A stretch of 64,000 bases of DNA from Paractinoplanes maris (GCF_023544465.1 NZ_JALPVL010000004.1:248001-312000); one strand, 5' to 3'. Positions 17,165-26,448 are shown, counted from the stretch's first letter. Notes: generated from the sequence alone by a model not told the origin. A program made the numbers and translations.

Positions 17165-18070
17165 ATGTTCCGCACCACCCCCGGCCGCCGGGCGATCCTC
17201 GGCCTGGCCGCCGCGGCGGCGCTGACGCTGTCGCTGGGCGCCTGCGGCTCGGAGTCGGACGACTCGGGCTCGAGCGGCGCCCCGGCGCCGAGCGCGTCCG
17301 CCGACACCGCTCTGGCCGACAAGGTTCCCGCCGACATCAAGAGCGCGGGCAAGCTCACCATCGGGACCGACTCGTCGTACGCGCCGAACGAATATCTCGA
17401 CAGCGACGGCAAGACGGTCATCGGCTTCGACGTCGACCTGTTCAACGCGGTCGCGCAGAAGCTGAACCTGACCACGGAGTGGACCTCGGCCACGTTCGAC
17501 AGCATCATCCCGGGCGTGACCACCAAGAAGTACGCGGTGGGGGTCTCCTCGTTCACGATCAACGCGGATCGGCTGAAGGAGGTCAACATGGTCTCCTACT
17601 TCTCGGCGGGCACCCAGTGGGCCGCCAAGACCGGCGTGACGATCAACCCGGACGACGTGTGCGGCAAGAAGATCGCCGTGCAGACCGCGACCGTGCAGGT
17701 GGACGACCTGAACGCCCGGTCCAAGAAGTGCACCGACGGCGGCAAGGCCAAGATCACGATCGACCAGTACCAGAAGCAGTCGGACGCCACCAACGCCGTG
17801 GTGACCGGCAAGGACGAGGCCATGCTGGCCGACTCGCCGATCGTGGCGTACGCGGTGAAGCAGACGAGCGGGCAGCTGGCGCTGGTCGGCGAGATCTACG
17901 ACGCGGCGCCGTACGGCTACGCGATCGCCAAGGACCAGACCGAGTTCGCCGATGTCATCGGCGAGGCGGTGCAGGCCCTGATCGCCGACGGCACCTACAA
18001 GACGATCCTCGACAAGTGGGGCGTCACCGCGGGCGCGGTCACCACCGCCGAAGTGAACCCGTCGGTCTGA
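17165..18070 (+). CDS. Polar amino acid ABC transporter, substrate-binding lipoprotein
   Basis: A 301-residue family-3 solute-binding lipoprotein. The signal peptide ends in a clean lipobox (LSLGAC) followed by a Ser/Ala/Pro-rich linker. The receptor domain shows GKLTIGTDSSYAPNEYLD, VIGFDVDLFNAVAQKL and, near the end, the GYAIAKDQTEFADVIGEA and YKTILDKWGV segments. These fit receptors for polar amino acids; the exact ligand cannot be read off. AGGAG lies 5-6 bases before the ATG. Permease and ATPase genes follow at once. Confidence 0.92.
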   Translation: MFRTTPGRRAILGLAAAAALTLSLGACGSESDDSGSSGAPAPSASADTALADKVPADIKSAGKLTIGTDSSYAPNEYLDSDGKTVIGFDVDLFNAVAQKLNLTTEWTSATFDSIIPGVTTKKYAVGVSSFTINADRLKEVNMVSYFSAGTQWAAKTGVTINPDDVCGKKIAVQTATVQVDDLNARSKKCTDGGKAKITIDQYQKQSDATNAVVTGKDEAMLADSPIVAYAVKQTSGQLALVGEIYDAAPYGYAIAKDQTEFADVIGEAVQALIADGTYKTILDKWGVTAGAVTTAEVNPSV

Positions 18071-18077
18071 CCCTGGC

Positions 18078-19082
18078 ATGAGCGACGAATCCACATCCGT
18101 ACGGGCACGGCCTGAACCGATCAAGGCCGTGCCCGTGCGGCACCCCGCCCGCTGGGTGGGCCTCGGTGTCATCGCGATCCTGGTCGCGATGTTCGTGCAC
18201 CTGCTGGTGACCAACGACCGGTTCCGCTGGTCGTTCATCTTCCTGGAGTATCAGGACGGCAAGCGCGGTGTGATGTTCACCGAGCCGGTCCTGAACGGCC
18301 TGCGCGGCACCATCCTGCTGACGATCTCGTCGATGGCGATCGGTATCGGGCTCGGCATCGTCATCGCGATCATGCGGTTGTCGGAGAACCGGATCCTGTC
18401 GTCGGTGGCCTTCGTCTACACCTGGTTCTTCCGGGCGGTGCCGCGGCTCGTGCTGGCGGTGCTCTTCGGAAACCTGAACATCCTGTGGGAGCGGATCGGC
18501 TTCGGCCTGCCGTTCGGCACCCAGATCGGCAAGTTGTTCGGCCTCGACGGCTTCGACGGGCAGTTCTACAGCATCAAGGCCAGCGACCTGCTCGCCGGTT
18601 TTGTGGCCGGCATGCTGGCGCTGGGCCTGTCCGAGGCGGCCTACATGGCCGAGATCGTGCGGGCCGGCATCCAGTCGATCGACGAGGGGCAGTCGGAGGC
18701 GGCGGTCGCGCTGGGCATGTCCCGCGGGCAGGTGCTGCGCCGGGTCGTCCTGCCGCAGGCGATGCGGGTGATCGTGCCGCCGACCGGCAACGAGATCATC
18801 GCGATGGTCAAGGACACGTCGCTGGTCGCGTTCGTGCCGGTGACCTTCGAGCTGTGGTTCCAACTGCAACAGGTCTCGGCCCGTACGTTCGTGGTGCTGC
18901 CGGTCATCGTCGCGGCGCTGATCTGGTATCTGATCCTGTGCACCGTGCTGATGGTCGCCCAGTTCTTCGTGGAGCGGCACTTCGGCAAGGGGTACGGCGC
19001 GGCCGCCAAGGCCCGGCAGCGGCTGCGGGACATCCAGGTCGAGCAGGGAGGCCGGATCACCGGCGTCGGGGAGGGACCATGA
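18078..19082 (+). CDS. Polar amino acid ABC transporter permease
   Basis: A 334-residue permease of the His/Glu type. It has a cytosolic N-terminus, a first helix near residues 28-47, a [20 protein letters not shown] block that opens the core, and [15 protein letters not shown]. The conserved coupling loop is [20 protein letters not shown] followed by [20 protein letters not shown]. The insert between helices ([20 protein letters not shown]) is longer than in enteric homologues and is common in actinobacteria. It begins eight bases after the receptor gene and its stop overlaps the ATPase start by four bases. Confidence 0.93.
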   Translation: MSDESTSVRARPEPIKAVPVRHPARWVGLGVIAILVAMFVHLLVTNDRFRWSFIFLEYQDGKRGVMFTEPVLNGLRGTILLTISSMAIGIGLGIVIAIMRLSENRILSSVAFVYTWFFRAVPRLVLAVLFGNLNILWERIGFGLPFGTQIGKLFGLDGFDGQFYSIKASDLLAGFVAGMLALGLSEAAYMAEIVRAGIQSIDEGQSEAAVALGMSRGQVLRRVVLPQAMRVIVPPTGNEIIAMVKDTSLVAFVPVTFELWFQLQQVSARTFVVLPVIVAALIWYLILCTVLMVAQFFVERHFGKGYGAAAKARQRLRDIQVEQGGRITGVGEGP

Positions 19083-19846
19083 CCGCGACCGAGATGGTGC
19101 GCGCGGACAACGTGCACAAGTCGTTCGGCTCGCTCGAGGTGCTCAAGGGCATCGACCTGGTGGTCAAGCCGGGTGAGGTGTGCTGCGTGCTGGGGCCCTC
19201 GGGTTCCGGCAAGTCGACGTTCCTGCGCTGCATCAACCACCTCGAGAAGATCAACGCGGGCCGGATCCTGGTCGACGGCGAGCTGGTGGGCTATCGCGAG
19301 CGCGGCGGCAAGCTGCACGAGCTCGGCGAGAAGGACGTGGCCAAGCAGCGCCGGTCGATCGGCATGGTCTTCCAGCGCTTCAACCTGTTCCCGCACATGA
19401 CGGTGCTGGACAACGTGATGGAAGCGCCCTGCCGGGTCAAGCGCGAGTCCAAGGCCGAGGTCCGGGACCGCTCGCTGAGCCTGCTCGAGCGGGTCGGGCT
19501 GGGCGAGAAGGTCGGCAACTACCCCGGTCAGCTCTCCGGCGGTCAGCAGCAGCGGGTGGCGATCGCCCGGGCGCTGGCCATGCGGCCCAAGCTGATGCTC
19601 TTCGACGAGCCGACCAGCGCCCTCGACCCGGAACTGGTGGGGGAGGTCCTCGACGTCATGAAGGGCCTGGCCCAGGACGGCATGACGATGGTCGTGGTGA
19701 CTCACGAGATCGGCTTCGCCCGCGAGGTCGGCGACAAGCTGATCTTCATGGACGGCGGGGTCGTGGTGGAGCAGGGTACGCCCCGTGACGTGATCACCAA
19801 CCCGCAGCATGAGCGAACCAGGGCATTTTTGAGCAAGGTGCTCTGA
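19079..19846 (+). CDS. Polar amino acid ABC transporter ATP-binding protein
   Basis: A 255-residue ATPase of the GlnQ type. Walker A is GPSGSGKST, the Q-loop [18 protein letters not shown], the signature [15 protein letters not shown], Walker [15 protein letters not shown] and the switch His in [13 protein letters not shown]. The start at 19079 (ATGA over the permease stop) is preferred to a much longer in-frame reading that runs back through the permease gene. It completes a receptor-permease-ATPase operon; only one permease is present, so the channel is probably a homodimer. Confidence 0.96.
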   Translation: MTATEMVRADNVHKSFGSLEVLKGIDLVVKPGEVCCVLGPSGSGKSTFLRCINHLEKINAGRILVDGELVGYRERGGKLHELGEKDVAKQRRSIGMVFQRFNLFPHMTVLDNVMEAPCRVKRESKAEVRDRSLSLLERVGLGEKVGNYPGQLSGGQQQRVAIARALAMRPKLMLFDEPTSALDPELVGEVLDVMKGLAQDGMTMVVVTHEIGFAREVGDKLIFMDGGVVVEQGTPRDVITNPQHERTRAFLSKVL

Positions 19847-19868
19847 GTGAACGGGGTGGTCCCGGTTT

Positions 19869-19891
19869 CTGTCACACCTCACGACTAGAGT
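19869..19891 (+). promoter_or_regulatory. PafBC/RecA-NDp-like promoter of polA
   Basis: CTGTCACAC at 19869-19877, exactly eight bases, then TAGAGT at 19886-19891. This matches the TTGTCRGTG-N8-TANNNT layout, with mismatches in the outer box. The polA GTG begins eight bases after the -10 box, implying a leaderless message. Confidence 0.65.
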
Positions 19892-19899
19892 TCCTCGAC

Positions 19900-22596
19900 G
19901 TGAGCGACGACGCCCAGACCCCCCGTTTGCTGCTGCTCGACGGCCACTCCCTGGCCTACCGCGCGTTCCACGCGCTGCCCAAGGAGAATTTCAGCACGCA
20001 GACCGGTCAGCACACGAATGCCGTCTTCGGCTTCACCTCGATGCTGATCAACATGCTGCGCGACGAGAAGCCCACGCACATCGTGGTCGCGTTCGACGTC
20101 TCCCGCGTCTCCTTCCGCACCGAGAAATACCCGGAGTACAAGGCCGGCCGATCCGCGACGCCGCCGGAGTTCCAGGGCCAGGTCAGCCTGGTCAAGGAGA
20201 TCCTCGACGCGCTGCGCATCCCCTATGTGGAGAAGCCCGGCTTCGAGGCCGACGACGTCATCGCCACCCTGGCCACCCAGGCCCGTGCGGCCGGCATGCA
20301 GGTGCTCATCTCCTCCGGTGACCGCGACGCCCTGCAGCTGGTCGACGAGCACACCACGGTCCTCTACCCGAGCCGCGGCGTGTCCGAGGTCTGGCGGATG
20401 ACCCCCGCGCTGGTCGAGGAGAAGCAGCTCGTCCCGCCCCACCTCTACCGGGACAAGGCGGCCCTGGTCGGCGAGACCAGCGACAACCTGATCGGCGTCC
20501 CCGGTGTCGGGCCCAAGACGGCGGCCAAGTGGATCACCGAGTTCGGCGGCATCGAGGGCGTCGTGGCCAACGCTGACAAGATCAAGGGCAAGGCCGGTGA
20601 CAACCTGCGAGCCCACCTGTCGTCGGTGATGCTCAACTACGAGCTCAACGCCCTGCGCACAGACCTCGAGCTGCCGCTGCGCCCCGAGGACGTGCGCTGG
20701 CACGGCTGGGACCGTGAGGCCGTCCACCAGGTCTTCGACGCGCTCGAGTTCCGGGTGCTGCGCGAGCGTCTCTACTCCTACCTCGACGCGGTCGAGCCCG
20801 AGGCCGAGGCCGGCTTCGACATCGAGGGTCGTGTGCTCGGCGCGGGCGAGGTGGCGCCGTGGCTGACCGCGCACGCCGCCGCGGCACCGGTCGGGGTGGC
20901 CGTCACGGGCACGTTCGGCCGCGGCACGGGCTCGCTCACCGGTGTCGCCGTGGCGACCGGCGACGGCCCGGCCGCCTGGTTCGACCCGGCCGCCCTCGAC
21001 GAGACCGACGAGCGGGCCGTCGCCGCCTGGCTCACCGACCCCGACCGGCCCAAGGTGCTGCACGACGCCAAGCCGGCCTCGCTGGCCATGCGCGCCCACG
21101 GCTGGCACCTGGTCGGCGTCCGGGTCGACACGGCGCTCGCGGCCTACCTGGCCAAACCCGACCAGCGGGCCTACGACTTGACCGACCTCGCCCTGCGCTA
21201 CCTCAAGCGCGAGCTGCGGGTCGAGGAGCCGGCGACCGGCCAGCTCGACCTGCTGCAGGGCCTCGACGGCAACGACGGCGCCGCCGAGCAGAACGTCATG
21301 CTGCGCGCCCGGGCCACGCTCGACCTGGCCGACGTGCTCACCGAGGAGCTCTCCCGCGACGGCGGCGAGTCCCAGACGCTGCTCATCGAGGTCGAGCAGC
21401 CGCTGTCCGAGGTGCTGGGCGAGATGGAGCACCTGGGCATCGCGGCCGACACGGTCTACCTGTCCGAGCTCGAGTCGCACTTCGCCGCCGAGGTCAAGTC
21501 GGCCCAGCAGGCCGCGCACGCCGAGGTCGGCCGCGAGTTCAACCTGGGCTCACCCAAGCAGCTGCAGGAGATCCTGTTCGTCGAGCGCAACCTGCCCAAG
21601 ACCAAGCGGATCAAGTCGGGTTACACCACCGACGCCGACGCGCTGCAGAGCCTGTTCACCCAGACCGCCGACCCGCTGCTCGAGCACCTGCTGCGCCACC
21701 GCGACGTGGCCAAGCTCAAGTCGACCGTCGACGGGCTGCTCAAGTCGGTCTCCGACGACGGGCGCATCCACACCACGTTCAACCAGACCGTCGCCGCCAC
21801 CGGCCGGCTGTCGTCGACCGACCCCAACCTGCAGAACATCCCGATCCGCACCGAGGAGGGCCGCCGCATCCGCCGGGCGTTCGTCGTCGGTGAGGGTTTC
21901 GACGAGCTCATGACGGCCGACTACAGCCAGATCGAGATGCGCATCATGGCGCACCTGTCCAAGGACGAGGCGCTCATCGCCGCCTTCAACTCGGCGTTCG
22001 ACTTCCACGCGGCCACCGCCTCGTCGGTGTTCCACGTGCCGGTCGAGGAGGTCGTGCCCGACCAGCGCCGCAAGATCAAGGCGATGAACTACGGCCTGGC
22101 CTACGGCCTGAGCGCGTTCGGCCTGTCCAACCAGCTCACCATCCCGACCGACGAGGCCCGCGGCCTCATGGACGAGTATTTCGAGCGTTTCGGCGGCGTT
22201 CGCGACTACCTGCAGGCCGTGGTGAGACGCGCGGTCCAGGACGGCTACACGGCCACCATCATGGGCCGGCGTCGTTACCTGCCCGACCTGTCCAGCGACA
22301 ACCGTCAGCGCCGCGAGATGGCCGAGCGGATGGCGCTCAACGCCCCCATCCAGGGCTCCGCGGCCGACATCATCAAGGTCGCGATGCTCCGGGTCGACCG
22401 GGCGATCAAAGAGACCGGCCTCGCGTCCCGGATGCTCCTGCAGGTCCACGACGAGCTGGTCTTCGACGTGGCCACCGGCGAGCGCGAGCAACTGGAGGAG
22501 CTGGTCCGCCGCGAGATGGGCGGCGCCTACCCGCTGTCCGTCCCGCTCGAGGTCTCCGTCGGCCACGGCCGCGACTGGAACGGCGCCGACCACTGA
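19900..22596 (+). CDS. polA: DNA polymerase I
   Basis: An 898-residue repair polymerase that removes RNA primers and fills excision gaps. Residues 1 to about 300 are the 5'-3' nuclease (LLLLDGHSLAYRAFHAL, GFEADDVIATLA, GDRDALQLVDE, the GVPGVGPKTAAKW HhH). The middle domain keeps the exonuclease fold, but its first stretch reads VGVAVTGTFG where DxE would be expected, so no proofreading is predicted. Polymerase motifs A (DYSQIEMRIMAHLS), B (RRKIKAMNYGLAYGLSAFGL) and C (QVHDELVFD) are intact. Tyr731 takes the place of the Phe667 of Taq. GTG at 19900 has no ribosome-binding site and sits right after a damage-type promoter. Confidence 0.98.
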   Translation: MSDDAQTPRLLLLDGHSLAYRAFHALPKENFSTQTGQHTNAVFGFTSMLINMLRDEKPTHIVVAFDVSRVSFRTEKYPEYKAGRSATPPEFQGQVSLVKEILDALRIPYVEKPGFEADDVIATLATQARAAGMQVLISSGDRDALQLVDEHTTVLYPSRGVSEVWRMTPALVEEKQLVPPHLYRDKAALVGETSDNLIGVPGVGPKTAAKWITEFGGIEGVVANADKIKGKAGDNLRAHLSSVMLNYELNALRTDLELPLRPEDVRWHGWDREAVHQVFDALEFRVLRERLYSYLDAVEPEAEAGFDIEGRVLGAGEVAPWLTAHAAAAPVGVAVTGTFGRGTGSLTGVAVATGDGPAAWFDPAALDETDERAVAAWLTDPDRPKVLHDAKPASLAMRAHGWHLVGVRVDTALAAYLAKPDQRAYDLTDLALRYLKRELRVEEPATGQLDLLQGLDGNDGAAEQNVMLRARATLDLADVLTEELSRDGGESQTLLIEVEQPLSEVLGEMEHLGIAADTVYLSELESHFAAEVKSAQQAAHAEVGREFNLGSPKQLQEILFVERNLPKTKRIKSGYTTDADALQSLFTQTADPLLEHLLRHRDVAKLKSTVDGLLKSVSDDGRIHTTFNQTVAATGRLSSTDPNLQNIPIRTEEGRRIRRAFVVGEGFDELMTADYSQIEMRIMAHLSKDEALIAAFNSAFDFHAATASSVFHVPVEEVVPDQRRKIKAMNYGLAYGLSAFGLSNQLTIPTDEARGLMDEYFERFGGVRDYLQAVVRRAVQDGYTATIMGRRRYLPDLSSDNRQRREMAERMALNAPIQGSAADIIKVAMLRVDRAIKETGLASRMLLQVHDELVFDVATGEREQLEELVRREMGGAYPLSVPLEVSVGHGRDWNGADH

Positions 22597-22803
22597 CCGG
22601 CCCGGTGGCCGCCGGCGCGTCGTGGGTGACCGAGCTCACCGATGCCGACCCGGCCGACCATGGCACGCGGTTCCGGATCACCATCAGTTGATCTGACGGC
22701 GTACGCTCTCCGCGGTCGTGCTGTCGCGGCCGCGGGAGTCGGAGCGCCGTGATCGGTCGCGGTTGCGCCGCTTTGCAAGGGTGACGCCATGGGGAGGCAG
22801 ACG

Positions 22804-23136
22804 ATGGAAAACGCCGCAGCCGGGGGGCCGCTCACCCGCGAGCCGCTCGATTCGACGCAGGCCGACACGTTCGCGCCGATGTTCAAGGCGCTCGGCGATC
22901 CGGTGCGCCTGCGGCTGCTGTCGATGATCGCCTCGGCCCGCGGCGGCGAGGTGTGCGTCTGCGACCTGACCGGCGAGTTCCATCTGACCGGCCCGACCAT
23001 CTCGCACCACCTCAAGGTGCTGCGCGAGGCGGGCCTGGTCGACAGCGACCGCCGGGGCACCTGGGTCTACTACCGCATGATCCCGGCCGCCCTGGCGATC
23101 ATGGGCGCCCTGCTCGAGACGGGCATCCCGGTCTGA
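22804..23136 (+). CDS. ArsR-family metal(loid) sensor repressor
   Basis: A 110-residue winged-helix repressor. The core FKALGDPVRLRLLSMI leads into GEVCVCDLTGEF, the CxC site that binds arsenite or antimonite in ArsR itself, and TGPTISHHLKVLREAGLVDS is the recognition helix with the wing. The ATG at 22804 is chosen over one at 22789, because GGGGAGG at 22791-22797 is correctly spaced for it. No arsenite pump or reductase gene is beside it: the next genes run leftward and encode small proteins of other families. It is probably autoregulated or acts on distant genes. Confidence 0.9.
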   Translation: MENAAAGGPLTREPLDSTQADTFAPMFKALGDPVRLRLLSMIASARGGEVCVCDLTGEFHLTGPTISHHLKVLREAGLVDSDRRGTWVYYRMIPAALAIMGALLETGIPV

Positions 23137-23165
23137 CGCTCGAGACTTGCAATCCGGTCTGAGGC

Positions 23166-23495
23166 TCACTTCTTGAGCGGGTCGTGGCCCCAGTTCATCA
23201 ACGAGTAACGCCACTTGGTGTCCTCGACGTCACCCTTGGGGTGCTGGGCCAGGTGCCGGTGCACGTAGCCCACGACCTTGCGCATGTGCGCCTCGTCGGC
23301 CTCGGTCAGGTCGGCCTTCTTCGTACCGAGAATCTTGATGATCTTCCGGCCGGAGTCGTGCCCGACCGACTCGGCGCCGGCCGACGACTTCTGGCCGACC
23401 TCCTTCGACTCGTCCGTCTTCAGCCACTTGTCGAGTTCGCTCGCGGTCATGTTCACCGCGTCCTGGAACTCGGCGTACGTGTCCTGCTCAGCCAT
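23166..23495 (-). CDS. DUF3140-family protein
   Basis: A 109-residue soluble protein matching the actinobacterial DUF3140 pattern: MTASELDKWLKTDESKEVGQ near the start, ESVGHDSGRKI in the middle, and the conserved end HMRKVVGYVHRHLAQHPKGD and TKWRYSLMNWGHDPLK. The function of the family is not known. It overlaps the 3' end of the upstream TUDOR-type gene by eight bases, so the two are co-expressed. Confidence 0.88.
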   Translation of the reverse strand: MAEQDTYAEFQDAVNMTASELDKWLKTDESKEVGQKSSAGAESVGHDSGRKIIKILGTKKADLTEADEAHMRKVVGYVHRHLAQHPKGDVEDTKWRYSLMNWGHDPLKK

Positions 23496-23706
23496 CCTTC
23501 TTCAGCGCTCCCGGCTTGTGCACGGCCTCGCGCCCGGTCTTGTCGCTCTTGACCTTGTACTGCGGATCGTCGGGGGAGGCGTCGACGGTGCGCCCGGCCG
23601 CCTCGGTCCGCTTCGTGATCTTCTGCTCGACCTCGCCGTGGACGTTCTGCCCATGGCTCTTCCAGGTCACGTCGTCGCCCTTTTTCAGGCCCTTGTCGTC
23701 CGCCAT
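23488..23706 (-). CDS. Hva1/TUDOR-type small protein (DUF2945)
   Basis: A 72-residue protein with the pattern of the Hva1_TUDOR (DUF2945) family: KKGDDVTWKSHGQNVHGEVE near the start, then ITKRTEAAGRTVDASPDDPQ and YKVKSDKTGREAVHKPGAL. The fold is a small SH3-like barrel; the cellular role in bacteria is unclear. The start at 23706 gives MADDKGLKKGDD; a start 21 bases upstream adds only MPGYPAV. It precedes and overlaps the DUF3140 gene, a pair found together in other actinomycetes. Confidence 0.85.
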   Translation of the reverse strand: MADDKGLKKGDDVTWKSHGQNVHGEVEQKITKRTEAAGRTVDASPDDPQYKVKSDKTGREAVHKPGALKKDG

Positions 23707-23743
23707 GACTGCCGGATACCCCGGCACAGCCTGCGAAAACGAC

Positions 23744-24562
23744 TCAATCCGGCAGGTCCGACACGAAGATCGCGGTGCCCGGGAAGAGCCGGCCGCGCAG
23801 CGGGCTCCACTGACCCCAGATCTGCTCGTGCCCGGCCGGCCACTCCGGCTCGACGAGGTCGCGCAGCACGAACCCGGCCGCCACCAGCTCCCGCACCCGG
23901 TCGCCGAGTGTGCGGTGCTGCTCGACGTAGACCGGCACCCCGTTCTCGTCGGTCTCCACGTACGGCGTGCGGTCGAAGTAGGAGTTGCGGGCGATCAGGC
24001 CGCTCTCGTCGGGCTCGTCCCAGAAGATCCAGCGCATCGGGTGCGTGATCGAGAAGACCCAGGAGCCTCCCGTACGCAGGACCCGCGCCACCTCCCGCAT
24101 CGCCGCGCCCGAGTCGGCCACGAACGGGATCGCCCCGAAGGCCGTGCACACGATGTCGAATACGCTGTCCGCGAACGGCAGCGCGAGCGCGTCGGCTTGC
24201 ACGAGCGGCACGCTCACCCCCGTACGATCCTCGGCCGCCCGCGCGTGCCGCAGCATGCCCGCCGAGAGATCGAGAGCAGTCACCTCGGCCCCCTGCCCGG
24301 CGAGCCAGCGCGCACCCGCCGCGGCGCCGGCGCCGAGCTCCAGCACCCGCTTGCCGCGCACGTCGCCGAGCAACCGCGCGTCGGCCTCGCGCAGCCCCTC
24401 GGGGCACCAGACGAAGTCGAGATCGCCCAGGAAGGCGCCGTGTTCGGCCTGGTAGTCGTCGGCATCGGAATCCCACCAGCCGCGGCTGGCGACCCGGCTC
24501 TGAGCGTCGGTGATCGCCCGATGCCGGGGCTCGCCGGCGGCGGGCGGGTTGATCTCGGTCAC
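23744..24562 (-). CDS. Class I SAM-dependent methyltransferase
   Basis: A 272-residue methyltransferase. The AdoMet-binding motif I is VLELGAGAAAGARWLA, the acidic residue that binds the ribose follows in VTALDLSAGML, and VQADALALPFADSVFDIV and VARVLRTGGSWVFSI are the later motifs. The substrate is unknown. The ITDAQSRVASRGWWDSDADD head resembles a family widespread in actinobacteria. I chose the GTG at 24562 (VTEINPP), because longer in-frame readings continue through the intergenic region up to 24880 without support. It stands alone, 37 bases upstream of the TUDOR/DUF3140 pair on the same strand. Confidence 0.88.
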   Translation of the reverse strand: MTEINPPAAGEPRHRAITDAQSRVASRGWWDSDADDYQAEHGAFLGDLDFVWCPEGLREADARLLGDVRGKRVLELGAGAAAGARWLAGQGAEVTALDLSAGMLRHARAAEDRTGVSVPLVQADALALPFADSVFDIVCTAFGAIPFVADSGAAMREVARVLRTGGSWVFSITHPMRWIFWDEPDESGLIARNSYFDRTPYVETDENGVPVYVEQHRTLGDRVRELVAAGFVLRDLVEPEWPAGHEQIWGQWSPLRGRLFPGTAIFVSDLPD

Positions 24563-24888
24563 GCCGACACGGTACGGCAGGACGACCGGCTGTCCCGATT
24601 CCGCACATAACGGGCATGCTGCGGGCTTTCGACCGAACATTGTGCCTGGCTCGTCAGGAGGGCTTGCAACCTGTGGTAATGCGCACGGTAAGCTAGTCGA
24701 TGCGCTCGCGGATCGTGTGCCTCGGCAGGGAGCAGGTTCCGTGGTCGTCGGTCTCGACATGATCGACTGCAGGGATTCTGGTGCTTTTGGGTAGCCCGGT
24801 CCGGTTGCTTCGTTCGTGCCGTGCCCGCCGGCAGTTCCGCGGCGCGCGAGAGACACCACGAATCCATCCGTTCGGAGCAACAGTCCAC
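24563..24888 (+). other. Leader and promoter region of rpsA
   Basis: 326 bases without a gene. A possible promoter is TTGCAA at 24664-24669 with TAAGCT at 24689-24694 (spacer 19, slightly long). That would give rpsA a leader of nearly 190 bases, room for autogenous control of the S1 message, which is known in other bacteria; I see no recognisable S1-binding structure. Confidence 0.4.
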
Positions 24889-26409
24889 ATGACGAGCAGC
24901 ATCGAGGCCACCTCGAGCGCCAACCGGGTCACCGTCGACGATCTCGGGTCCGAGGAAGCATTCCTCGCCGCCATCGACGAGACCATCAAGTACTTCAACG
25001 ACGGCGACATTGTCGAAGGCACCGTCGTCAAGGTCGATCGGGACGAGGTCCTGCTCGACATCGGCTACAAGACCGAGGGTGTCATCCCCTCGCGCGAGTT
25101 GTCGATCAAGCATGACGTGGACCCCGCGGAAGTGGTGTCGGTCGGTGACCACATCGAAGCCCTCGTCCTCACCAAGGAGGACAAGGAAGGTCGTCTGATC
25201 CTCTCGAAGAAGCGCGCGCAGTACGAGCGCGCTTGGGGCACCATCGAGAAGATCAAGGAGGACGACGGCGTCGTTCGCGGCTCCGTCATCGAGGTTGTCA
25301 AGGGTGGCCTCATCCTCGACATCGGCCTCCGCGGCTTCCTGCCGGCTTCTCTGGTCGAGATGCGTCGCGTCCGCGACCTGCAGCCCTACGTCGGCCGCGA
25401 GCTCGAAGCCAAGATCATCGAGCTGGACAAGAACCGCAACAACGTGGTCCTGTCCCGCCGTGCCTGGCTCGAGCAGACGCAGTCCGAGGTCCGCACCGAG
25501 TTCCTCAACAAGCTGCAGAAGGGCCAGGTCCGCAAGGGCGTCGTGTCCTCGATCGTCAACTTCGGCGCGTTCGTCGACCTCGGCGGCGTCGACGGCCTGG
25601 TGCACGTCTCCGAGCTCTCCTGGAAGCACATCGACCACCCCTCCGAGGTTGTCGAGGTCGGCCAGGAGGTCGAGGTCGAGGTGCTCGACGTCGACCTGGA
25701 CCGCGAGCGCGTCTCGCTGTCGCTGAAGGCGACCCAGGAAGACCCGTGGCGCCAGTTCGCCCGCACCCACGCGATCAACCAGATCGTCCCGGGCAAGGTC
25801 ACCAAGCTGGTTCCGTTCGGCGCCTTCGTCCGCGTGGACGACGGCATCGAGGGTCTGGTGCACATCTCCGAGCTGGCCGAGCGGCACGTCGAGCTGCCCG
25901 AGCAGGTCGTGCAGGTGGGCTCCGACGTCCTGGTCAAGGTCATCGACATCGACCTCGAGCGTCGTCGCATCTCGCTGTCGCTCAAGCAGGCCAACGAGGG
26001 CTTCGTCGAGGGCGAGGAGCACTTCGACCCGACCCTCTACGGCATGGCTGCGACCTACGACAACGAGGGCAACTACATCTACCCGGAGGGCTTCGACCCC
26101 GAGACGGGCGAGTGGCTCGAGGGCTTCGACAAGCAGCGCGAGACGTGGGAGAAGCAGTACGCCGACGCCCGCGAGCGCTGGGAGGCCCACACCAAGCAGG
26201 TGCAGGCTTCTCGCGACGCCGACGCCGAGGCCGCTCTCAACCCGACCCCGGTCGGTGCGGCGACCACCTCGTCGTCCACGTCGACGTCGTCCTCCTCCTC
26301 GTCGAGCTCGCCGGCCCCGGCGCGCACCAACGAGGAGCCGTCCGGCACCCTGGCCACCGACGAGGCCCTCGCCGCTCTGCGCGAGAAGCTCGCCGGCGGC
26401 AAGGCCTGA
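24889..26409 (+). CDS. rpsA: 30S ribosomal protein S1
   Basis: A 506-residue actinobacterial S1, which brings mRNAs to the small ribosomal subunit. Four S1 RNA-binding repeats are visible, starting near GDIVEGTVVKVDRDEVLLDI, DGVVRGSVIEVVKGGLILDI, GQVRKGVVSSIVNFGAFVDL and GKVTKLVPFGAFVRVDDGI. The last two are the canonical pair with VHVSELSW and VHISELAE. The C-terminal 80 residues hold an acidic aromatic patch (YIYPEGFDPETGEWLEGFD) and a serine run of more than ten residues before a final helix. The start is ATG at 24889. A strong hairpin terminator follows. Confidence 0.97.
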   Translation: MTSSIEATSSANRVTVDDLGSEEAFLAAIDETIKYFNDGDIVEGTVVKVDRDEVLLDIGYKTEGVIPSRELSIKHDVDPAEVVSVGDHIEALVLTKEDKEGRLILSKKRAQYERAWGTIEKIKEDDGVVRGSVIEVVKGGLILDIGLRGFLPASLVEMRRVRDLQPYVGRELEAKIIELDKNRNNVVLSRRAWLEQTQSEVRTEFLNKLQKGQVRKGVVSSIVNFGAFVDLGGVDGLVHVSELSWKHIDHPSEVVEVGQEVEVEVLDVDLDRERVSLSLKATQEDPWRQFARTHAINQIVPGKVTKLVPFGAFVRVDDGIEGLVHISELAERHVELPEQVVQVGSDVLVKVIDIDLERRRISLSLKQANEGFVEGEEHFDPTLYGMAATYDNEGNYIYPEGFDPETGEWLEGFDKQRETWEKQYADARERWEAHTKQVQASRDADAEAALNPTPVGAATTSSSTSTSSSSSSSSPAPARTNEEPSGTLATDEALAALREKLAGGKA

Positions 26410-26448
26410 TCCAGCCCCACCGGCTGAGTCAGCCCGCAGCAGCGTAGG

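Noticed and set aside
22597..22680. Short open frame after polA ending TRFRITIS
   Set aside because: It runs out of the polA coding region in another frame, has no start signal of its own and matches no family I know.
24563..24880. Longer start for the methyltransferase with a CPLC motif
   Set aside because: The CPLC pair suggested a zinc-ribbon head like RlmA, but a second cysteine pair is missing and the family normally begins near VTEINPP.
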